Shown: piece by piece, positions 58,366 through 64,000 of the stretch
Position numbering within the stretch: position 1 is the stretch's first letter
Layout: every line of letters begins with the position of its first letter
Assembly (NCBI GenBank): GCA_964592375.1
Contig: CAZQDP010000002.1
Coordinates: forward strand, 1-64,000
Length of the DNA stretch: 64,000 nt
Direction: 5' to 3'
Source of the DNA: CAZQDP01 sp964592375
GTDB lineage: Bacteria; Bacillota; Clostridia; RUG12999
Made by a program: the position numbers and the translations under genes
Notes under the pieces: generated by a model
Told to the model about the DNA's origin: nothing
Databases searched by the model: none
Seen by the model: the letters and a program-made list of their open reading frames with translations, nothing else

Positions 58366-60192
58366 ATGTGCGGAATAGTAGGATACATAGGAAAAAAGCA
58401 GGCTGCACCCATACTACTGAGTGGTCTTAAAAAACTGGAATACAGAGGATATGATTCTGCCGGCGTTGCCATCTTATCGGACAAAAAGATTGTGGTAGAA
58501 AAAACAAAAGGACGACTGAGCGTTTTAGATGAGAAACTAGATGGCGGAAAATTAATTTCCGGCAACATTGGCATTGGCCATACCCGTTGGGCAACGCATG
58601 GAGCACCTTCAGATGTCAATTCTCATCCGCATTTATCAAAAAAAGGCACCATTGCAGTTGTGCATAATGGCATTATCGAAAATTATTTAAGGCTGAAGGG
58701 TTTTTTAATTGAGAATGGATATACTTTTTTATCGGATACAGACACAGAGGTTATCTCGCATTTGATGGATTATTACTACGAAGGCGATATTGTGGATGCC
58801 CTCATTAAGACCATCGGCAAGCTGGAAGGCTCGTATGCGCTTGGTATTGTATCCTCCGATCATCCCGGCGAGATGGTTGCCGTGAGAAAAGACAGTCCGC
58901 TCATTGTTGGAATTGGGGAGACGGAAAACTATATAGCCTCTGATATTCCGGCAGTTTTGGAATACACAAGGGACGTTTATCTGCTGGAAGACAAGGAGAT
59001 TGTGCGTTTTGTCGGCAGTGAAATTACCATCATGGACCTTGATAAAAAGGTCATTCAAAAAGAAATATTTAAGGTCAATTGGGATGTATCTGCTGCTGAA
59101 AAGGGTGGCTATGAGCATTTTATGTTTAAAGAAATTATGGAACAGCCCAAGGCTATTCGAGATACCATCAGCCCTCGCATTCAAGATGGGAAAATTGTAC
59201 TTGATAATATCAGCCTCACGGATGAGGATATTACCGCCATTGAGCGTGTGTTTATTGTGGGTTGCGGCTCCGCATACCATGTTGGTGTGGTGGGAAAATA
59301 TGTTATTGAAAAACTCGCCCGTATTCCGGTGGAAGTGGATTTGGCTTCGGAATTCAGATACAGAGAGCCTATTGTGGGGAAAGACGATTTGGTCATTATC
59401 ATCAGCCAGTCGGGCGAAACGGCAGATACACTGGCGGCACTCAGAGAAGCGAAAAGACGCGGAGCGAGAATTTTATCCATCATCAATGTGGTGGGCAGCT
59501 CCATTGCAAGAGAATCGGATGATGTGCTCTATACTTGGGCCGGACCTGAAATTGCCGTAGCCACCACCAAGGCTTACAGCACCCAGATGGACGCCCTGTT
59601 CCTCATTGCAATGCACCTTGGTAAAAGCAGAAAAACCATGTCGATAGCGCTGGAAGAGGAGCTCATTCGTGAGCTTGTGCTCCTTCCAGAAAAAATATCC
59701 CGGATTGTTGATAATCAGACCGAACTTCAAGAATATGCAGCCAAGCATTTTAATGTGAAGGATGTATTCTTCTTAGGTCGTGGACTGGACTTCTGCGTTG
59801 CACTTGAAGGCTCGCTCAAGCTGAAGGAAATCTCCTACATCCATTCGGAGGCCTATGCGGCAGGAGAGTTGAAGCATGGTACGATCTCGCTGATTGAAGA
59901 AGGCACAATGGTGATTGCGCTTGCAACCCAACCAAACCTTTTTGATAAAATGCTCAGTAATATTAAAGAGGTAAAGGCAAGAGGTGCCATGGTACTTGCC
60001 ATTGCCATTGAGGGAAATACAGAAATGGAAAAAGAAGCGGATTTTGTATATTATATACCTAAAACCCACGAACTCATCGCACCGGCCATTGCGGTTGTGC
60101 CACTGCAAATTTTTGCGTATTACATGTCCGTGAATAAGGGCTGTGATGTGGATAAACCTCGTAATCTTGCGAAATCGGTTACAGTTGAGTAA
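58366..60192 (+). CDS. glmS: Glutamine-fructose-6-phosphate aminotransferase
   Basis: GlmS makes glucosamine-6-phosphate from fructose-6-phosphate and glutamine. The 608-residue protein starts MCGIVGYIG with the N-terminal nucleophile Cys, followed by two SIS domains (CGSAYHVG, SQSGETADTL, TTKAYSTQ) and ends KPRNLAKSVTVE. Only 27 bases separate it from glmM, so there is no room for the glmS ribozyme that sits before glmS in many Firmicutes. It ends at a good terminator. Confidence 0.98.
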   Translation: MCGIVGYIGKKQAAPILLSGLKKLEYRGYDSAGVAILSDKKIVVEKTKGRLSVLDEKLDGGKLISGNIGIGHTRWATHGAPSDVNSHPHLSKKGTIAVVHNGIIENYLRLKGFLIENGYTFLSDTDTEVISHLMDYYYEGDIVDALIKTIGKLEGSYALGIVSSDHPGEMVAVRKDSPLIVGIGETENYIASDIPAVLEYTRDVYLLEDKEIVRFVGSEITIMDLDKKVIQKEIFKVNWDVSAAEKGGYEHFMFKEIMEQPKAIRDTISPRIQDGKIVLDNISLTDEDITAIERVFIVGCGSAYHVGVVGKYVIEKLARIPVEVDLASEFRYREPIVGKDDLVIIISQSGETADTLAALREAKRRGARILSIINVVGSSIARESDDVLYTWAGPEIAVATTKAYSTQMDALFLIAMHLGKSRKTMSIALEEELIRELVLLPEKISRIVDNQTELQEYAAKHFNVKDVFFLGRGLDFCVALEGSLKLKEISYIHSEAYAAGELKHGTISLIEEGTMVIALATQPNLFDKMLSNIKEVKARGAMVLAIAIEGNTEMEKEADFVYYIPKTHELIAPAIAVVPLQIFAYYMSVNKGCDVDKPRNLAKSVTVE

Positions 60193-60223
60193 TCAGATAG
60201 GCGCATTTGCACTTTCACAATGT

Positions 60224-60254
60224 AGAAGGGTCGGATTGTCCGGCCCTTCTTTTT
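60224..60254 (+). terminator. Terminator of glmM-glmS
   Basis: A 12-bp stem with one G-T pair (60224-60235 with 60239-60250) and a 3-base loop is followed by five T. Confidence 0.9.
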
Positions 60255-60292
60255 GAATTCATCCAGGAATAAATAGGAAGAAGGTGAGGATA

Positions 60293-62260
60293 ATGAGAAA
60301 AAGAGCACCATATATTGCTATTATTTTTATGATGGCGTTGCAGTTTTTTGCTTTGATACCGACCATGGCAGCGGAGCTACCGGGTGCCTTCTGGAAGGTC
60401 AATGACCTGTATGCGGCAGCGGTGGAACAAAAAAATGATGAAAAAATTCTTTACTATGCACAGCAGGAACTGGATCTGCTCCGTCCCCTGTCAAAAACAG
60501 AGCAGATAGTGGAGATTTTAGCCTCACGACTGGATCAAATGGGACTTGCCGCAGAACGGCTTGGCAGGCATCGGGAAGCGGCCGTTTACCTGCAAGAATA
60601 CCTCCCCTATGCACAGCAAAAGGGCTGGGCGGATGGGGTGAAGATTGCAAAAGCTAAAATATTGCAATACACCCCTGTGCTGGACTTGTATACCACAACA
60701 GGGGAGCCTCAAAAGGTTTACGGTGCAAAAGGAGAACCAAAATCCGGCGTTCTCTTTGGCACAACATCGGACAGTAGCCTGCAGGGAGGCTCTTTAAATG
60801 AAAGTATGATACTCCTATACATGGAATTTGGTAATAATGATACAAGGTGGCTTGAAAAATGTCTTTTGGAGGCGAAGGCGCATGGCAAGGCGGTAGAATT
60901 GGCGCTTAACGTGCCGGGCGAGGGTACTCAAATTCCGGAGGTTACAAGCAAAGCGGAGTATGTTGCCAGTATTTTGAAGCTCATCAACGCCCATCCGGAC
61001 GTGCAGGTATATCTGCGGTTTGGGGCAGAAATGAATATTTGGAACACCCTTGCAGAGCCAAAAGCATACATTGAGGCATTTCGTTTTATCGCTACGCTTG
61101 CCCATGAAATAGCACCCAACGTGGCCATGGTATGGAGCGTGAACCAATGCTCTATGTGGAATGTGGAGATGAACGATTATTATCCGGGGGATGAATATGT
61201 GGACTGGGTAGGCGTATCCGCATATATGCAGAAGTATTTTTTGGGAAGAAACAACTGGGCGGAAGAAGAACGGTTTAATGAAGTGGTTTTTTTGACGGGA
61301 AATAATGCAGATCCCGTCAAAGCTTTAAGCGAGGTCATTGCGAAATATGCAGATAGAAAACCCATCATGCTTGCAGAATCAGGAAGTGCTCACTTTGTGC
61401 GCACGGTGGGAGAGGATACAACGCAGTGGGCCATTGACTACCTACATAGAATGTATCACTATATCCCCATGGTATACCCGGAGGTGAAGCTCATTGCCTA
61501 TTTTGATAAGGTGATGCCAAACGAGGTAAACGATTATGCACTCTCGTCAAATGAAAGACTCACCGATGCGTATCAAGCGCTGACTGCTCTACCCACCTTT
61601 ATTCATGGTACTTGGCAAAATAGCCCTGAGGTTATTTATCAAAAGTGCCCTCCTGTCATTGAAGTAGAGGATAACACGAAGCCATTGCCAATTGGTGCCT
61701 ATGTGCACCTATATGGCATTCAAAAGCCAAAAATTGATTATTATATTGATGATCAGTGGGTAGGAGGCCAAAACGAAGTACCATATAGCCAACAAATCAA
61801 TTTAACCTCGTTTTCAGAAGGGTCACACAGCCTGCGAGTGAGAGCAGAATACAATAAAGACATTTTACTGGAAAAGAACTATACGCTCCAAATCCACAGT
61901 GCGTCTCCAATTCGAATTGTGCTAAACGGGAAGCCGGTTAACACAGACGTTGCACCGATTACGGAAAATGACAGGACCTTGGTACCCGTTCGAGTGATTT
62001 CCGAGGCATTAGGCTTTGTGGTGGAGTGGAAGGGGTCAGAACAAAAAATCACCATTACCAATAATCAAAAAGAAATTGTACTTATGGTGGGAAGCCTACG
62101 GGCGATGGTGGACCAAAAGCAAATCATGATGGATGTGCCGCCAATATTAAAAAAGGATAGAACAATGGTGCCCATTCGGTTTATTGCCGAAAATATGGGC
62201 TGTGAGGTTTCTTGGGATGCACCGTCGCGTTCGGTTCTCATTATAAAGCCTATCACATAG
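60293..62260 (+). CDS. Secreted GH26-like glycosidase with copper-amine-oxidase-N repeats
   Basis: The 655-residue exported protein has a signal peptide (to about MAAE, residue 28), a short helical region with TPR-like character (30-130), and a TIM-barrel of GH26 type (150-430). LRFGAEMN (Glu246) fits the GH26 acid/base region and IMLAESGS (Glu362) the nucleophile. A small beta domain (460-540) and two copper amine oxidase N-terminal repeats (NDRTLVPVRVISEALG and KDRTMVPIRFIAENMG, 550-655) complete it. GH26 enzymes are mostly beta-mannanases; the substrate here is inferred only. AGAAGG lies 8 bases before the ATG at 60293. It stands alone behind the glmS terminator. Confidence 0.82.
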   Translation: MRKRAPYIAIIFMMALQFFALIPTMAAELPGAFWKVNDLYAAAVEQKNDEKILYYAQQELDLLRPLSKTEQIVEILASRLDQMGLAAERLGRHREAAVYLQEYLPYAQQKGWADGVKIAKAKILQYTPVLDLYTTTGEPQKVYGAKGEPKSGVLFGTTSDSSLQGGSLNESMILLYMEFGNNDTRWLEKCLLEAKAHGKAVELALNVPGEGTQIPEVTSKAEYVASILKLINAHPDVQVYLRFGAEMNIWNTLAEPKAYIEAFRFIATLAHEIAPNVAMVWSVNQCSMWNVEMNDYYPGDEYVDWVGVSAYMQKYFLGRNNWAEEERFNEVVFLTGNNADPVKALSEVIAKYADRKPIMLAESGSAHFVRTVGEDTTQWAIDYLHRMYHYIPMVYPEVKLIAYFDKVMPNEVNDYALSSNERLTDAYQALTALPTFIHGTWQNSPEVIYQKCPPVIEVEDNTKPLPIGAYVHLYGIQKPKIDYYIDDQWVGGQNEVPYSQQINLTSFSEGSHSLRVRAEYNKDILLEKNYTLQIHSASPIRIVLNGKPVNTDVAPITENDRTLVPVRVISEALGFVVEWKGSEQKITITNNQKEIVLMVGSLRAMVDQKQIMMDVPPILKKDRTMVPIRFIAENMGCEVSWDAPSRSVLIIKPIT

Positions 62261-62278
62261 CAAATCGCACGCAAACAG

Positions 62279-62308
62279 TAAAAAGCACCCGCAATAAACG
62301 GGTGCTTT
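62279..62308 (-). terminator. Terminator of rpmB
   Basis: A 10-bp perfect stem (62282-62291 with 62299-62308) is followed by TTTTT on the minus strand. It may also stop the GH26-like transcript on the plus strand. Confidence 0.85.
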
Positions 62309-62357
62309 CATACCTTAAGTCATATTCAATATAAGCACTGACAATGAAAAATCAGGT

Positions 62358-62546
62358 TTACACCGCTCTTTGCACTTTGCCGGAACGAAGGCAACGAGAG
62401 CACACCTTTACTTTTTTTGGTGTACCGTTAACCAAAGCCTTCACACTGCGTATATTTGCCTTCCACATGCGATTGGATCTTCTGTGGGAATGGCTGACCT
62501 GAATACCGAATGAAACACCTTTGCCGCAAACTTCACATTTTGCCAT
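62358..62546 (-). CDS. rpmB: 50S ribosomal protein L28
   Basis: The 62-residue protein is L28 with two zinc-type CxxC pairs (CEVCGKG, CSRCLRSG) and the typical SHSHRRSNRMWKANI. AGGAGG lies 9 bases before the ATG. It has its own promoter and terminator. The Cys-plus form suggests that a Cys-minus, zinc-independent paralogue might exist elsewhere. Confidence 0.98.
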   Translation of the reverse strand: MAKCEVCGKGVSFGIQVSHSHRRSNRMWKANIRSVKALVNGTPKKVKVCSRCLRSGKVQRAV

Positions 62547-62628
62547 TGATTTCTACCTCCTATGTTGAAAAGCAATTATGAACCATCAAAAACTGCTCAA
62601 CTGCATGATTGTTAAACATATGTGATAT

Positions 62629-62657
62629 ATTTTAACAGAATTTCTCGTCTTTTGCAA
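62629..62657 (-). promoter_or_regulatory. Promoter of rpmB
   Basis: On the minus strand TTGCAA (62652-62657), 17 bases and TAAAAT (62629-62634). The leader of about 75 bases shows no clear autoregulatory fold. Confidence 0.65.
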
Positions 62658-62794
62658 TAGGTTTTGAAAACTTTTTTATTTTTTTTATCAAATGCTTCTA
62701 TTTTTAGCAATTTTCAATAATAAATGCATGAAAAAGCAAATAAAATTATAGAATATTTTCTAAAAAAGATATTTAATTTAAATTTTTTATAGTA

Positions 62795-62800
62795 TATAAT
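62795..62800 (+). promoter_or_regulatory. Possible -10 of the hprK promoter
   Basis: TATAAT with TTTAAT 17 bases upstream (62772-62777), in a very AT-rich stretch. The match is weak. Confidence 0.4.
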
Positions 62801-62862
62801 ATAATTAGCGTGTATACTCATGAAAAAAAACGCTGGGCACAATGAAAGGAATGAAGGAAGCA

Positions 62863-63822
62863 ATGAATAAATTTTCCATTCAGCTCTCGAAGCTAATAGC
62901 GGATTTACATTTAGAGAAAATTCATTATCTGCCCGAAATGGATGAGGTGGAAGTAAGCTCTGCAGATGTGAACAGACCGGGACTGCAACTCATCGGATTT
63001 TTCGACTATTTTGATCCTTCGCGTATTCAAATTATTGGAAAGGTGGAAACCACATATCTCTCCGGACTTTCACCCGAGGATCGCTGTCGTTTTATCAATC
63101 CTTTGTTTTCAAAAGGAATTCCTGCGGTGATTATCACCCGAGGAATGGAAATATCCTCCGAGGTGCTGGAATCTGCACGTGCAAACAATGTTCCTTTGCT
63201 TCGAACGGAGGATGTCAGCAGTCGATTTATGAGCACACTCATTAGCTACTTGAATGTGCTACTGGCGCCACGCATTACTTGTCATGGGGTTTTGGTTGAG
63301 GTATATGGCGAAGGTCTGCTATTGCTAGGAGAGAGTGGTGTGGGCAAAAGTGAAACTGCCATTGAGCTACTCAAGCGTGGACATCGGTTGGTTGCGGATG
63401 ATGCGGTCGAGGTGAAGCGTGTATCGGATAAGACGCTTGTAGGCTCAGCACCGGACGTGATTCGTCATTTTATTGAGCTCCGAGGCATTGGGATTATCAA
63501 TGTTAAAAATATATTTGGTATGGGCGCTGTGAAGGAAACAGAGAAAATTGACCTTGTGGTGCAGCTGGAGCCCTGGGAAGACAATAAGGAATACGACAGG
63601 CTGGGCATGGATACGGAGTATACCACCTTGCTGGATGTAAAAATTCCATCCATCACCATACCGGTGAGGCAGGGGAGAAACCTTGCCGTCATCATGGAGG
63701 TGGCTGCCATGAACAACCGCCAGAAAAAGATGGGCTTTAATGCGGCACAGGAGCTGAATGCAAGGCTTATTAAGGACACATCGCAGGATGAAGTTAAACC
63801 CGAAAGGACGGAAAAGTTTTGA
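62863..63822 (+). CDS. hprK: HPr kinase/phosphorylase
   Basis: HprK phosphorylates HPr on Ser46 when glycolytic intermediates are high and removes the phosphate when they are low, which drives carbon catabolite control. The 319-residue protein has His141 (ITCHGV), the P-loop GESGVGKS (156-163) and the HprK signature LRGIGIINVKNIFG (206-219). The start at 62863 has AAGGA 4 bases upstream; in-frame ATGs at 62842 and 62851 lack a usable Shine-Dalgarno. The next gene overlaps its stop. It links the many glycosidase genes of the window to catabolite control. Confidence 0.96.
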   Translation: MNKFSIQLSKLIADLHLEKIHYLPEMDEVEVSSADVNRPGLQLIGFFDYFDPSRIQIIGKVETTYLSGLSPEDRCRFINPLFSKGIPAVIITRGMEISSEVLESARANNVPLLRTEDVSSRFMSTLISYLNVLLAPRITCHGVLVEVYGEGLLLLGESGVGKSETAIELLKRGHRLVADDAVEVKRVSDKTLVGSAPDVIRHFIELRGIGIINVKNIFGMGAVKETEKIDLVVQLEPWEDNKEYDRLGMDTEYTTLLDVKIPSITIPVRQGRNLAVIMEVAAMNNRQKKMGFNAAQELNARLIKDTSQDEVKPERTEKF

Positions 63823-64000
63823 ATATCATATCGGATATGCATATGCATACTGTGGCATCCACTCATGCTTATGGCACGCTCAGCGAGATGGCGGCTGCGG
63901 CAGAAAAAGCAGGACTTTTGGCCATCGCCATTACTGATCATGGGCCGGCACTTCCTGATTCACCCCATATTTGGCATTTTGACAATATGAAGGTTATTCC
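63819..64000 (+). CDS. PHP-domain phosphatase, cut off at the window end
   Basis: The first 60 residues are visible: SDMHMHTVASTHAYGTLSE, then IAITDHGPALPDSPH. This is the YcdX-like PHP phosphatase pattern (HxHT and DHGP metal ligands). The start is TTG at 63819, which overlaps the hprK stop TGA, with AAAGGA 10 bases upstream. In Firmicutes hprK is often followed by such a gene and then by murB, rapZ and whiA, so these may lie just beyond the window. Confidence 0.82.
   Translation, partial: MNIISDMHMHTVASTHAYGTLSEMAAAAEKAGLLAIAITDHGPALPDSPHIWHFDNMKVI

Noticed and set aside
1..64000. tRNA or rRNA genes, insertion sequences, integrases or phage genes
   Set aside because: None was recognised on either strand by reading; the window looks like ordinary chromosome without recent mobile insertions.

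Overview
The window looks like chromosome of an endospore-forming, low-GC Gram-positive anaerobe of the Clostridia type. The support is a cluster of spore genes (spoVAD, spoVAC, an alpha/beta SASP, a tlp-like SASP, a pdaA-like deacetylase), HPr kinase, a T-box leader, a tetrahydrofolate riboswitch, FeoAB, and several TTG/GTG starts with strong Shine-Dalgarno sequences. I cannot name a genus. A run of exactly 100 N at 6914-7013 shows this is a scaffolded draft assembly. No rRNA, tRNA, CRISPR array, insertion sequence or phage gene was seen.

Layout. 1-969 holds the 3' part of a patatin-like lipase. 1013-9797 is a mostly minus-strand cell-wall and tRNA-modification block: murA plus an MBL-fold hydrolase, proB plus a transpeptidase PBP, then PHP protein, mltG, trmR and trhP as one operon. 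10092-12260 is the spore block. 12411-17286 holds a zinc-ribbon protein with a structured leader, a flavin oxidoreductase, two tandem DEAD-box helicases and a small membrane zinc-ribbon protein. 17399-23285 has a GH1 beta-glucosidase, an MgtC-like protein, riboswitch-controlled folT facing folC, and a diguanylate cyclase. 23352-29940 has the conserved yhbY-nadD-yqeK-rsfS-leuS operon and T-box controlled leuA. 30052-36626 has a giant secreted beta-helix protein, nagB and a GH29 fucosidase. 36709-39205 is the feoA-feoB operon with a 55-residue Cys-rich partner. 39475-47570 has gltBD, hsp20 and mutY. 47585-62260 is rich in carbohydrate genes: a 1616-residue secreted glycosidase-like protein, a second GH1, two CE4 deacetylases, glmM-glmS and a GH26-like secreted protein. 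62279-64000 has rpmB and hprK with the start of a PHP gene.

How it fits together. Amino-sugar and peptidoglycan supply (glmM, glmS, nagB, murA), glycan hydrolysis (two GH1, GH29, GH26-like and two very large secreted proteins sharing a C-terminal jelly-roll module) and carbon-catabolite sensing (hprK) point to a polysaccharide-using life style. Nitrogen (gltBD), leucine, folate and iron each have their own recognisable or candidate control element. The best candidates for undescribed biology are RNA leaders: the two-state leader of the zinc-ribbon gene (12446-12570), the multi-hairpin leader of gltB (39511-39708) and the leader of the mgtC-like gene (19010-19225). Next come the unclassified 1616-residue secreted protein and a transcription terminator that lies inside an antisense coding sequence (36718-36750).
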